A DNA stretch of 64,000 nt from Hydrocarboniphaga effusa AP103 (GCF_000271305.1 NZ_AKGD01000004.1:124001-188000); one strand, 5' to 3'; counted from the first letter of the stretch, positions 50,974 to 59,723 are shown. Notes: generated by a model from the sequence alone, not told the origin. Program-made: numbers and translations.

Positions 50974-51470
50974 CCGTGAGCCGACGAGCCACCCCACCGC
51001 AGCGGGCTGGTGGGCTGTCTGCGCTGCCGACCCGCGGCGACGCCCAGGCCTTGCCGCGCGTCACCATTGGCCGCCTAGCAAAACTGACGGACACCACGGT
51101 CGATACGATCCGGTTCTATGAACGCCTGGGCCTGTTGCCCAAGGCGCGTCGATCGACATCTGGATATCGCAACTACGGCGCGGACGATGTCGATCGATTG
51201 CGTTTCATCCGACGCGTGCGGACCCTGGGGTTCAACCTGGACGAAATCTCGGACATCCTGCGCCTTGAGCATCAGAGCGAGATCACCGGCCAGCTGGAAT
51301 CCGGTATCGAACCGAGGGTTCGCGAGATCGAGCGTCGCATCCATGATCTCACCGCGATCCGGGACCGCTTGCGGCAACACGCCGGCAAGGCGAAGGGCCG
51401 CGCGAAGGGCCGCGCCTCCATCATCACCGAACTGCTGGGCCCTGACAGCTACCAGACCAAGGCCCGATGA
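50970..51470 (+). CDS. Cysteine-free MerR-family regulator
   Basis: A 166-residue protein with a long N-terminal lead, then the MerR domain VTIGRLAKLTDTTVDTIRFYERLGLLP from about residue 31 and a coiled-coil helix. The protein has no cysteine at all, so it cannot use thiolate metal binding like MerR, CueR or CadR. The C-terminus carries a basic KGRAKGRA repeat. It is coupled to DUF411 and closes the copper operon. It may sense something else or act constitutively. No MerR-type promoter was noticed nearby. Confidence 0.85.
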   Translation: MTVSRRATPPQRAGGLSALPTRGDAQALPRVTIGRLAKLTDTTVDTIRFYERLGLLPKARRSTSGYRNYGADDVDRLRFIRRVRTLGFNLDEISDILRLEHQSEITGQLESGIEPRVREIERRIHDLTAIRDRLRQHAGKAKGRAKGRASIITELLGPDSYQTKAR

Positions 51471-51577
51471 AGGCTGTCATGCCACCGCTGGCGTCAGCAG
51501 TTCATACTCGAAGGCATCAGGCTAAGGGCTCGGCAAGCGAACTAGTCTTGCCGGCCCCTCTTGCGAGCCGGCGACGA

Positions 51578-51955
51578 TTAGTGGGCGGCGGCGGCCGTGC
51601 CCTGCTGGGCACCGCGTGCCGGAGCCTTGCTCGCCATCTGTCGGCAGGCCTCGGCGCAGCGTCGGCAGGCCTCGGCGCACTGCTGGCAGTGATCAGGGGG
51701 ATGACGTTCGCATTCCTCGCCGCAGGCCTCGCAGATGTCCGCACACAGCTGGCAGATCGCGCCGGCAAACTCACTGCCGCGCGCCATCGCCGAAGCGGCG
51801 AAGCGGCAGATCTGCGCGCAGTCCATGTCGAGCGCGACGCAGCGGGCCATCTCCCCGACATCGGGCTCCTGCAGGCAGGCTGTGGCGCAGTGGTCGCAGG
51901 CGTCGGCGCAGGCCTGGCAGGCCTCAATGCATTCTCGAAATTGATCGTGGGCCAT
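51578..51955 (-). CDS. Cys-rich four-helix-bundle copper storage protein (Csp-like)
   Basis: A 125-residue protein packed with CxxC and CxxxC pairs (CIEACQACADACDHC, ICQLCADICEACGEEC, CQQCAEACRRC), the pattern of Csp proteins that line a helix bundle with Cys and store many Cu(I). No signal peptide, so the cytosolic Csp3-like form is likely. ATG 51955 is preferred. It converges on the copper operon end. Confidence 0.88.
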   Translation of the reverse strand: MAHDQFRECIEACQACADACDHCATACLQEPDVGEMARCVALDMDCAQICRFAASAMARGSEFAGAICQLCADICEACGEECERHPPDHCQQCAEACRRCAEACRQMASKAPARGAQQGTAAAAH

Positions 51956-52168
51956 GTCATTGTCTCCGTGTAAGAAAAGTGGGCTGCGGACCGAGAAGGC
52001 CTGCGGCGTTTCTCTTGCAGCAGCCATGCCCGCTCCAGGAGGACAATCGCTTCAGGTGCTTGGCCCGAAATCTCTGGACCTTGATCCGCCGCCCCTCTTT
52101 GCAAGATGGGAGAGTTTCGCGGCTGCCTCTTGCAGACTGCAGGCTCCAACCCGAATGAGCGCGCTTCA

Positions 52169-53464
52169 ATGAGTCAACTTCAACCCGAAGACATCGCTGC
52201 CGAGACCCGGCAAATGCTGGAGGTCTGGCGTGAAGATCCTGCCGCTACCTATCGAAGCTGGTTTCTATGGGAGGAACGCCTCAAGAACTTCCGCTCTATC
52301 CGACGGGGCCTTGCGGCGGTGGTCGAGGAAATCGAGGCGGGGCGCTTCGGCAATGCCTATCGAGGATCCTCGCTGGAGACGGTGGTCAGCAGCATCGCGG
52401 AGCAGCGCCAAATCTTCAGGGGCGCGGATCACGCCTTTCTCTGGAAGCCGAAACTGCGCATCCCGGATATTTACGAGAGTCCGGACAATCAACGCGCCTT
52501 CGGTCGCTTCCTTCACAGCTGCGCCTGCTGCCAGACTGAAGAACCCGTGCTGGCTGCGATCCAGCAACTGGATGAGCAGCGCATCAAAGGTCTTGGCCCC
52601 GCAGCCGCGAACCTGCTGTACTTCTTGCATCCCACCCTGATACCGCCCTTCAACACTGCGATCGTGCGCGGCTACAACATGCTGACCGGCGCACAGGCCA
52701 AGCTCGGCAGCTGGAAGGAGTATCTGGCGATGCGCAGAGGCATCCTCGAATTCAACCAGCGGTATCGCCAACTGCTCTCCAATGACCTCGGCGCCATCGG
52801 CGGACTGCTGTTCGATATCGGTTCCGGCCGCTACATGGCACCGGCGATCGGTCGCGAAGAGGACCAGATCGCCCAATGGCGGTCGGATGTCGCGCTCGTG
52901 CGCGAGCAGTCGGCCCGAATCAGCAGCTCGCTGCGAGTAGCGGCCGAGGGCGATCTCACGCACACCGAGGTGCAAGGCTGGCTGAGAGACCTGGGGCAGG
53001 CGCTGGGCTACCTGGTCTGGATCGCCGCCAACGACCGTTCCAGGCCCTATGGCGGCGGTCGCCTGTCCGACGGCTGTGTCGATACCTTGCCGCCCAAGAT
53101 CGCCGCGGCTGGCAGTGCCGAATCGATCCGGCTGATCGATGTGCTCTGGATCGACCCGGACCAGGAGCGCATTGCCGCAGCCTTCGAGGTCGAGCACACG
53201 ACCAGCATCTACTCGGGCATCGTACGGATGCTGGACCTCGCTCTTTCCTTCGACGAACCGACGTCCGGCAATTACTTTCTTGTCGCGCCCGATGATCGGC
53301 AGGAGCAGGTGCGTGTACAGCTGGGTCGGCCGGCCTTCAGCCGGGTCTCCGACCTGAAGCTCCACTACCTGCCTTACGGCGCGCTGCGCGAGCACCGCAC
53401 CGCCCTGGCGCGGTTCGGAACGGGGCTAAAGGGCATGCTGAGCCTCGCCGCCCCGTTGCGGTAG
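52169..53464 (+). CDS. Uncharacterised protein with possible PD-(D/E)XK-like nuclease region
   Basis: A 431-residue cytosolic protein. Residues 1-200 are helical. Near residue 330 the pattern IDVLWID...AAFEVEHTTSIYSGIVRMLDL has the spaced D and E-x-E of restriction-like nuclease folds, though the usual Lys is replaced. ATG 52169 is chosen. Its last 39 bases overlap the convergent hydrolase frame. Function not established; a defence or DNA-repair role is a guess from location in an accessory region. Confidence 0.55.
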   Translation: MSQLQPEDIAAETRQMLEVWREDPAATYRSWFLWEERLKNFRSIRRGLAAVVEEIEAGRFGNAYRGSSLETVVSSIAEQRQIFRGADHAFLWKPKLRIPDIYESPDNQRAFGRFLHSCACCQTEEPVLAAIQQLDEQRIKGLGPAAANLLYFLHPTLIPPFNTAIVRGYNMLTGAQAKLGSWKEYLAMRRGILEFNQRYRQLLSNDLGAIGGLLFDIGSGRYMAPAIGREEDQIAQWRSDVALVREQSARISSSLRVAAEGDLTHTEVQGWLRDLGQALGYLVWIAANDRSRPYGGGRLSDGCVDTLPPKIAAAGSAESIRLIDVLWIDPDQERIAAAFEVEHTTSIYSGIVRMLDLALSFDEPTSGNYFLVAPDDRQEQVRVQLGRPAFSRVSDLKLHYLPYGALREHRTALARFGTGLKGMLSLAAPLR

Positions 53465-54445
53465 CTGCAAGCCCGGACACCTGCATGAGCCAGACCGATC
53501 CGAATCAGGCCCGCAGGCTCGCGACAATCTCGAGCTCGATCGGGTCCTCACCAGCAGCTCGCGCGAATCGGCAGCCTGACGTTCAAATCCGGCTTGCAGA
53601 AATTCCGACAATCTGCGTTCGAGCCAGCAATAGGGTCGACCAAGTGCACCGGCGCTGACAAAACCTACATGCCCGCCGCGGTGCGCCAATTCCAGTGTAA
53701 CGTGGGGCGACAATGCCTCCACATCGGGAACGATGTCGGACGTCATAAAGGGATCATCCAGCGCATGCACCACGAGAGTCGAGCGCTGAATACACTTCAA
53801 ATATTGGCCGCAGGAAGCGTGCGTGTAGTAATCCTCCGCGTTGCAGTAACCCGCCAATGGCGCCGTGCAGGCCTCGTCGTATTCAATAAAATCCTGCGCC
53901 GCAAGTGCAGCAGACAAATCGACCAGAGCTGATAGCGGAACCTGGGTATGCTTGCGCCGCAAAGCGACTTTCACCGCGTCGAGCAAGCGCTTTTGGTAGA
54001 CGCGGGAGAAGCCCGTTCGCAAGCGCTCGGCGCACGGTCGGATATTGAAGGGCACGGAGGCCGCTGCTGCGAGGTTCACCGGTGCCAACTGGCCCTCTTC
54101 TGCCAGCGCCTTGAGGGTAAGGTTTCCGCCCAGGGACCAGCCCACCGAAGCGATGAACGCCTGGGGTTCCTGTTTACGCAGCAGATGCCAGAAATAGCGC
54201 AGGTCTTCGGTGTCACCCTGGTTGTAGCAGCGGTGCAAGCGGTTCGGCTCCGGTCCCGCGCCGCGCAGCTGCAAAATCACCGTGCGCCAACCTTGCGCTA
54301 TCAGTTGGCAGGCAGTACCCAGCAGATACTTGGACTCAAATCCGCCGGCAAGTCCATGTACCAGCACCGCCAAGGTGCGGATTCTTCTACTGTTGGTCAG
54401 CGAATAGCGCTTCACCTGAGCAGTGAATCGCAGGATTGTGAGCAA
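53426..54445 (-). CDS. YheT-like alpha/beta hydrolase, both ends altered
   Basis: The core matches YheT-family hydrolases: VLVHGLAGGFESKYL, RGAGPEPNRLHR, nucleophile Ser104 in GWSLGGN, acid in HALDDPF near 231 and His259 in GGHVGF. The family's N-terminal 60 or so residues (a PPWWLRxxHLQT-type lead) are missing. After about residue 285 the frame runs on in Arg/Ser-rich sequence without family similarity and overlaps the convergent gene. Both ends appear rearranged; activity is uncertain. Confidence 0.65.
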   Translation of the reverse strand: MLTILRFTAQVKRYSLTNSRRIRTLAVLVHGLAGGFESKYLLGTACQLIAQGWRTVILQLRGAGPEPNRLHRCYNQGDTEDLRYFWHLLRKQEPQAFIASVGWSLGGNLTLKALAEEGQLAPVNLAAAASVPFNIRPCAERLRTGFSRVYQKRLLDAVKVALRRKHTQVPLSALVDLSAALAAQDFIEYDEACTAPLAGYCNAEDYYTHASCGQYLKCIQRSTLVVHALDDPFMTSDIVPDVEALSPHVTLELAHRGGHVGFVSAGALGRPYCWLERRLSEFLQAGFERQAADSRELLVRTRSSSRLSRACGPDSDRSGSCRCPGLQLPQRGGEAQHAL

Positions 54446-54463
54446 GTAATCGCTGGTCCGTGA

Positions 54464-55081
54464 TCAGCAGTTCGCTTTCTGTGCGAGCAGGTGCTTGAGC
54501 GCGGTACGTCCGATACGGTTGGGAATCACGAAGGTGTAGCAACAGAGGCCGGCAATAGCCAGGTAACTCAGCCCTGCGACAAGCTGAGCCATTGCGAGAC
54601 CAAGGCTGCGCGGATGATCGGGTTGGATGCCAAGCACGATCACGGCAACCAGGGCCAGAAGAATCGTGTAAAGCCAACCGAAGGCTTCGAGCTTCGCTGA
54701 GGGAGCAAGAGTCACCTCGTCTTTGATCTCGAGTACCCCGGTACGACGGAGGTAGGTGATCAACTCTTCCGTGAGCTTGGCTTTCTTTTTGAGTCCGATG
54801 ACTGCGGGCCGCTGCTCTTCCAGGACGCTGAACCGATAGATCAGCTTGAATGCACCTTCACCCTCAGTCGCGTACTGATCTCGAACTGCGTCGCTTTGCA
54901 GCTTCAGCCATTCCGCAGCTTTTCCAATCGACAAGTTCTCGAAGTAATCGCGCCCAGCCGCTCGGACATCGCATCCCAGTACGACTTGTTGCTTCGAAGT
55001 GTCTTCGGTGTCCACGCCTACGATCTCCCTGATCACTACGCTATCGATTTCAATCCGAAAGCCGATTCGTGTCAGAGACAA
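54464..55081 (-). CDS. Two-helix membrane protein with AAGRDYFE motif
   Basis: A 205-residue protein. Soluble N-terminal 130 residues contain VRAAGRDYFENLSIG near residue 42. Then two membrane helices follow (about 137-155 and 163-185), with a short basic tail. The AAGRDYFE octapeptide is also at the C-terminus of the neighbouring XRE protein 33 bp upstream. I do not recognise a family; a membrane effector paired with a regulator is the inference. Confidence 0.6.
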   Translation of the reverse strand: MSLTRIGFRIEIDSVVIREIVGVDTEDTSKQQVVLGCDVRAAGRDYFENLSIGKAAEWLKLQSDAVRDQYATEGEGAFKLIYRFSVLEEQRPAVIGLKKKAKLTEELITYLRRTGVLEIKDEVTLAPSAKLEAFGWLYTILLALVAVIVLGIQPDHPRSLGLAMAQLVAGLSYLAIAGLCCYTFVIPNRIGRTALKHLLAQKANC

Positions 55082-55114
55082 GCGGAGCTGCTCGAGATCG
55101 GCGTTTGTTTACCC

Positions 55115-55801
55115 TTACTTACTCTTCGGTTTCTTGCTGCCTTCGAAGTAATCGCGGCCGGCAGCTTTGACCGACAGGCCTATGTTCTGTTGGGCTGGTC
55201 GAGATTTACCTGCTGCAGGCTTCGATTCAGGCGCCGTAGGTTGCTCGCCCATTGCAGCCTTCAGAACATCGAGCGGTCGCTTTGAGTCGTAGTAAGCAGC
55301 CGCAGTGTTCAACGCGCCGCTAATGCGTTCTGCCGAATCTGTCGTTGCGATATGACCGTTGTACAGAATCGCTGCGAGAACAATCTCTTCTCCGGCCTTC
55401 AGATAAGGCTTCAACAAGTCACCGAGATCGCCAGTGTCAATCGACGCACCGACTCCAGTCATGCCGGAAAGAAGCTTCGCTGCTTCGGGATCACCTTCGA
55501 TCTTCGCGAACCTTGCCAGCATGACTTGGGCCGCGATGAACTTGAAAGTTTCGATCGAGACCGCCTGCTCGCCCCTCATTGTCCCTGAGCCATCGAGCAG
55601 CCAGTCCACGCTGACCCCGAATGCCTCGCGGATGCGGTACAGGAACTCGGCACCTGGACGCTTCACCCCTCGAATAATGTCGGACATGAAGGCGGGCGAC
55701 GCATCGATACGCGCCGCAAAATTGCCCTGCGACAGGCCCGTTGCTTTCACCAACTCTGCCAAGCGCGAACCGAGACCTTCCAGGCCGCCCATGGTTGTCA
55801 T
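55115..55801 (-). CDS. XRE-family HTH regulator ending in an AAGRDYFE motif
   Basis: A 228-residue protein. HTH at residues 8-65 (LVKATGLSQGNFAARIDASPAFMSDIIRG), a cI-like context VSVDWLLDGSG, a helical middle, and a low-complexity linker to IGLSVKAAGRDYFEGSKK at the end. It lacks the Ser-Lys protease pair of LexA-type repressors as far as I can see. It diverges from the Ner-like gene across a dyad at 55813-55833, so it probably controls both. Confidence 0.8.
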   Translation of the reverse strand: MTTMGGLEGLGSRLAELVKATGLSQGNFAARIDASPAFMSDIIRGVKRPGAEFLYRIREAFGVSVDWLLDGSGTMRGEQAVSIETFKFIAAQVMLARFAKIEGDPEAAKLLSGMTGVGASIDTGDLGDLLKPYLKAGEEIVLAAILYNGHIATTDSAERISGALNTAAAYYDSKRPLDVLKAAMGEQPTAPESKPAAGKSRPAQQNIGLSVKAAGRDYFEGSKKPKSK

Positions 55802-55812
55802 TTTGTTTTCAC

Positions 55813-55833
55813 TTGAGTATCGTTCATGCTCAA
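55813..55833. promoter_or_regulatory. Dyad operator between the XRE and Ner-like genes
   Basis: TTGAGTAT, five bases, ATGCTCAA form an inverted repeat with one mismatch, 12 bp from the XRE start and inside an AT-rich divergent promoter region. Typical of a repressor site for autoregulation. Confidence 0.55.
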
Positions 55834-55898
55834 TAGAGAATAACTCTTGCTCACGTAGTCAGGATAACTACCACGTGGAAACGGGTCACGTCGCTGTC

Positions 55899-56150
55899 AT
55901 GGATTCAATGGAGATCACCTACCGCCTGAAGCGGTTGGGCTGGTCTCAAAGCGACCTTGCACGGGAGTTCGGCATTACGCAGTCCGTGGTTTCGAACACC
56001 ATCAGCGGGCGTATTACGTGCCATCGAGTGGCGACGTTCATTGCTGATCTATTGGGGAAGAATCTGCACGATCTCTGGCCGGGAAGATACGTCTTCAAGC
56101 CGAGACGACCTCGTTACCAACCGGCGGGGGTGCTACCGATGACCACCTGA
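55899..56150 (+). CDS. Ner/Nlp-like small HTH regulator
   Basis: An 83-residue protein with ITYRLKRLGWSQSDLAREFGITQSVVSNTISG and LWPGRYVFKPRR, the HTH and the (I/L)WP-x-RY ending of phage Mu Ner and its relatives. ATG 55899; ATG 55908 is also possible. With the divergent XRE gene it forms a two-repressor arrangement like a phage or transposon switch, though no other phage genes are seen. Confidence 0.8.
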   Translation: MDSMEITYRLKRLGWSQSDLAREFGITQSVVSNTISGRITCHRVATFIADLLGKNLHDLWPGRYVFKPRRPRYQPAGVLPMTT

Positions 56151-56204
56151 TGCTGCCGCTGTGCTGAAGTTGATGTCAGCTTTTTAGCGAGGCTCAGAAA
56201 CGCG

Positions 56205-56236
56205 AACGGCCCAGGGGCGGGAACCCCTGAGCCGTT
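56205..56236. terminator. Long hairpin after the Ner-like gene
   Basis: AACGGCCCAGGGG and CCCCTGAGCCGTT pair over 13 positions with one mismatch (12 of 13) around a six-base loop. No T run follows on either strand, so it may be a terminator of weak type or the structured end of a mobile element. The 56151-56385 gap holds nothing else I can name. Confidence 0.55.
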
Positions 56237-56385
56237 ATAGGTGCTACCGACTGCTTTCTTCAACGGTATCCTGCGATTTCTCGCCAAGCCTGTCAAGGTT
56301 GGCGCCTCGTTCCCCCCGATGAAAATCAAGTCACTCTGGTGACGGTCGTTGCTCGGCCCGAAGCAGAGAATGGGAACCGTGATCC

Positions 56386-57939
56386 ATGATACGAATCAAG
56401 CCGGATATTCTTCGGGCCACTGCCCGAATTTGCATTCAACGCCCTCAACTCTCATCACGAAAAACCGCTCGTGCTGCGGATTGCTCACCGGGCAGCGCAC
56501 TTAAAATTCGAGAGCGCGTGGAGGTCTCCGGCCTCACTCTTGAGGCGCTGGAAAAACTGGATGACAGGGCGCTTCTAACGAGACTCTTCGGTGAACCCGC
56601 CCACCCTCCGACCCGCAAAGTCCACCCGGACTGGGTCGAAGTTCACAAGCTAATGGCGCAGCCCGATGCCACGCTGATGGTGATATGGGAAGACTGGATC
56701 GAAACGGAAGCCGACGGTGTCGGCTACCAGCAATTCGCCAAGCTGTATCGATCCTGGCTGAATAAGCAGAAGCTCACTTTGCGCAAGATTCACCGAGCTG
56801 GAGTCAACACTTTTGTTGACTACGCCGGCGCGACGATCCCGATCTACCTGGAGGACGGAACGATTCGGGATGCGAGTGTTTTCGTCGGAGTGCTTGGCGC
56901 CAGCAACTATACGTTCGGCTACCTCTGCTGGGGACAATCGATCCCAGATTTCATCGATGCCAACAATCGCATGCTGCAGTTCTTCGGCGGCGTCACCGAG
57001 TTCATCGTTCCCGACAACTTGAAGTCAGCTGTTATCGTCGCAGGACTAAAGCGGCTGAAACTCAATCAGAACTATCGAGAATGGGCGGTGCATAACGGCA
57101 CCATCGTCCTTCCCGCGCGCGTGGAAAAGCCCAAGGACAAGGCTTCCGCCGAAGTGGGCGTACAGATCGCCCAACGACACATCGTCTTTCGCATGCGCCA
57201 ACAGCGCTGGCATAGTCTAGAAGAGGCGAATGCGGCACTGAGGGTCTTTCTGGACAAGCTCAACTCTCGCCCCTTTGCCAAGATGCCGGGCACTCGGCGG
57301 GAGCGCTACGAATCGATCGACAAGCCTGCACTCAAGGAGTTGCCGACGACGGTTTTTGAACCTTCTGAAATCGTGATTCGCAAGAAGGTCGGAGACGAGT
57401 ATCACGTTGAGTACGGAGGTAACTTCTACTCGGTGCCATACGCCTTAGCTCATACCTTCGTTGATCTGCGGGTGACTCGTTCCACGATCGAAATCTTGCA
57501 GCACCATCGCCGCATTCACAGTCACCAGCGGAGCTACGGTACGAGGGACCGCATTACGGCGCGAGAGCACCTGCCCGACGCACATCGGCACTATCTCGAT
57601 GGTGAACCTTCGGCGCTCCTCGACTGGGCAGCGCTGACTGGCCCGAGCACGCAGGCCGTTGTTTCGTCGTGGCTCACACGCGGCAGCCAATTTCACACGG
57701 GTCTGGTCATGGCCCGCGGTCTCCGCTCTGAGGCGGATGCCTATGACTCGAAGCGGATCGAGTCCGCTTGCAAACTTGCGCTGGAGATTCGCTCTACGAC
57801 CCTTAGCGGAATTCGCACGATTCTGCTCACCGAGGCTGACCTACGTCCGAGAGCACTTGCGGCTCCGTCGAACACGATTCATCACGACAACATTCGCGGT
57901 CCTGGCTACTACGATTCGACTCCGGAGCCCAGCTTGTGA
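56386..57939 (+). CDS. istA: IS21-family transposase IstA
   Basis: A 517-residue transposase. An N-terminal HTH (QLSSRKTARAADCSPGSALKIRERV) lies before the DDE integrase core: D in TFVDYAG, D in VPDNLKSAV, E in the KASAEVG region. The C-terminal beta domain is the IS21 type (YEV/GGNFYSVPYALAHTFVDLRV). It overlaps istB by four bases (GTGA), normal for IS21. Clear terminal repeats were not found on either side, so the element limits are open. Confidence 0.92.
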   Translation: MIRIKPDILRATARICIQRPQLSSRKTARAADCSPGSALKIRERVEVSGLTLEALEKLDDRALLTRLFGEPAHPPTRKVHPDWVEVHKLMAQPDATLMVIWEDWIETEADGVGYQQFAKLYRSWLNKQKLTLRKIHRAGVNTFVDYAGATIPIYLEDGTIRDASVFVGVLGASNYTFGYLCWGQSIPDFIDANNRMLQFFGGVTEFIVPDNLKSAVIVAGLKRLKLNQNYREWAVHNGTIVLPARVEKPKDKASAEVGVQIAQRHIVFRMRQQRWHSLEEANAALRVFLDKLNSRPFAKMPGTRRERYESIDKPALKELPTTVFEPSEIVIRKKVGDEYHVEYGGNFYSVPYALAHTFVDLRVTRSTIEILQHHRRIHSHQRSYGTRDRITAREHLPDAHRHYLDGEPSALLDWAALTGPSTQAVVSSWLTRGSQFHTGLVMARGLRSEADAYDSKRIESACKLALEIRSTTLSGIRTILLTEADLRPRALAAPSNTIHHDNIRGPGYYDSTPEPSL

Positions 57940-58679
57940 TCACTCAACAAACCATTTCCAATCTCCGCGAACTCAAGCTGCGGACCATGGCACAGACCTA
58001 CGAGCAGCAACTTGCTCAGCCTTCATTCTCGACGCTCTCGTTCGATGAGCGGTTGGGCTTGATGGTCGATGCAGAACTGTCGTCCAAGACCAACAGGAAG
58101 TTGCAGCGCCTGTTGAAGGCTGCATCGCTACCGGAGCGTGTTCTGATTGAGGATCTTGCCTTCGGCGTCGCCCGTGGCTTGGACAACTCGGTGATCCATA
58201 CGCTGGCCAGCGGCGAATGGGTTCGACGGAAGCAGCACGTTCTGGTGTCCGGCGCGACCGGTACAGGCAAAACGTGGGTGATTAGCGCTCTGGGGTCGCA
58301 GATGTGTCGCCTGGGATATCCCACGCTCTACCTTTCTGCCGGCGACCTCTACGATTTGTTGACCCGCGCTGCAGCGGATGGATCGTGGGCTCAGGTCAAG
58401 CGGCGCTTGATTGGAATACAGGTGTTGATCATCGACGACTTTGGCATGGCGCCGATTCCATCGGAACACGCACACGTCCTGCTCGACATCATCGACAAGC
58501 GTCGTCGCATCGGGCCTGTCGTGATCGCGAGTCAATTTCCGAAAGGGAAATGGCACGGCTTCTTCCCTGATCCGACGATGGCAGACGCCGTTATGGATCG
58601 AATCGTTCACATGGCGACGGAGATCAATCTCAAGGGCGATTCGATGCGGAAGATGAAAGGCAACGAGGCTATCGCATAG
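57936..58679 (+). CDS. istB: IS21-family helper ATPase IstB
   Basis: A 247-residue AAA+ ATPase that assists IstA. Walker A in SGATGTGKTW near residue 106; Walker B in VLIIDDFGM near residue 170; the DRIVHMATEINLKGDSMRK end is the IstB signature. The GTG start overlaps the istA stop. It appears complete. Confidence 0.94.
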   Translation: MITQQTISNLRELKLRTMAQTYEQQLAQPSFSTLSFDERLGLMVDAELSSKTNRKLQRLLKAASLPERVLIEDLAFGVARGLDNSVIHTLASGEWVRRKQHVLVSGATGTGKTWVISALGSQMCRLGYPTLYLSAGDLYDLLTRAAADGSWAQVKRRLIGIQVLIIDDFGMAPIPSEHAHVLLDIIDKRRRIGPVVIASQFPKGKWHGFFPDPTMADAVMDRIVHMATEINLKGDSMRKMKGNEAIA

Positions 58680-58718
58680 GCGCTTGAGCCCGCCGCATTG
58701 AGCATCCCGTTCCTTTCA

Positions 58719-58751
58719 TAGCGTAGCGTAGTTACTCACTACGCTACGCTA
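58719..58751. promoter_or_regulatory. Perfect 14-bp inverted repeat upstream of the KfrA-like gene
   Basis: TAGCGTAGCGTAGT, five bases, then ACTACGCTACGCTA. Each arm also holds a direct tandem GCGTA repeat. It ends 13 bp before the gene start and covers the expected promoter or ribosome site, so autoregulation by the KfrA-like protein is likely. Confidence 0.75.
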
Positions 58752-58764
58752 CAGGAGTACACCT

Positions 58765-59427
58765 GTGGCTCATGTCACCCTTGAAGACGTAAAAATTGCA
58801 GTTGGCCAACTTGAATCGCTTGGCTCTTCAGTCAGCGTCGCCAGCGTTCGTGGGCATCTGGGCCGGGGCAGCGCAACCACGATCACACGCCATTTACGTG
58901 AGGTCCGAGAAGCGAAGGCCCGTGAGAGGCTGCTTGAACCGTTGAATCCTGACGACGTTTCTCCCGAGATCGTCGAAAGGATTACTGCTGCAGCAAAGGC
59001 GGCTGGCATTGAATCATTTCGCGCAATCGCAGAGCCGCTGAATCGAAAGATTGAAGAGGCCAAGGCGGCGCTCGCAGCTGAGCGCCAGACAATGCAGCAG
59101 GACATGGCGCAGGTTGTTGCCGAGTCAAATGACGCTACTGAGCGGTTGGATATCCTGCAACGAGAAACGTCCGAAGCGATACGCCGAGAAGCGGCGGCCC
59201 TGGCCGAACTCGCTAGTGCCCGCGATCAGCTGCAGAAGCTGCTCTCAGAGCGTCAATTGGAGCGCGAACGACAAACTGAAGAGCTGTCCACTCTCCGGCA
59301 ATACTTGACCGAGGCGCAGTCCGAGAACCGCCGCGTGCAGGAGCGTGTGGAAGTCGCCATTGGGGAAGCAGCAGAGCTGCGCGGCCGTCTTGCTGCATCG
59401 ACCGAGCGGGCGCTACGCGGCAGCTAA
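58765..59427 (+). CDS. KfrA-like DNA-binding coiled-coil protein
   Basis: A 220-residue protein with an N-terminal KfrA-type DNA-binding domain (VTLEDVKIAVGQLESLGSSVSVASVRGHLGRGSATTITRHL) and a long coiled coil from about residue 85 to the end. The GTG start follows a perfect palindrome. It is a shorter cousin of the tnpT-like protein at 8977-10005. Plasmid KfrA proteins are autoregulated and aid partition; here a similar role in an integrated element is possible. Confidence 0.8.
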   Translation: MAHVTLEDVKIAVGQLESLGSSVSVASVRGHLGRGSATTITRHLREVREAKARERLLEPLNPDDVSPEIVERITAAAKAAGIESFRAIAEPLNRKIEEAKAALAAERQTMQQDMAQVVAESNDATERLDILQRETSEAIRREAAALAELASARDQLQKLLSERQLERERQTEELSTLRQYLTEAQSENRRVQERVEVAIGEAAELRGRLAASTERALRGS

Positions 59428-59471
59428 TCCTTGCGCAAAGACCAGTCAACCATTCCCCTTCCAGCCAGCCC

Positions 59472-59723
59472 TCAGCGGCGAACGGCCTTGCCGGTCTGAA
59501 CGACGAGCGACTCCGGGGTTACCCCCAGATGCTCCGAGAGGACAAAGAGAGTGCTGAGGGTGGGCTGCCGCTCGCCTCGCTCCAGCAGGGACACGTAGGT
59601 CCGGTCGATGTCGCAGGCCAGCCCCAGAGCCTCTTGTGAGAGGCCGCTCCGGGTGCGCGCTGCACGCAATACCGCCCCGAACGCGATCGCGATTTGGTTA
59701 CGTTGGGCGGGGGTGGCAGCCAT
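59472..59723 (-). CDS. Small XRE-family HTH protein
   Basis: An 83-residue protein that is nearly all helix-turn-helix (LRAARTRSGLSQEALGLACDIDRTYVSLLERGERQPTL). It resembles controller proteins of restriction-modification systems and small prophage repressors. No restriction or methylase gene adjoins it. It is convergent with the KfrA-like gene. The 223 bp to its right, up to the next gene, show no clear feature. Confidence 0.85.
   Translation of the reverse strand: MAATPAQRNQIAIAFGAVLRAARTRSGLSQEALGLACDIDRTYVSLLERGERQPTLSTLFVLSEHLGVTPESLVVQTGKAVRR

Noticed and set aside
56151..56385. Terminal repeats of the IS21-family element
   Set aside because: No sequence here has a matching inverted copy after istB (58680-58760), so the ends could not be set.
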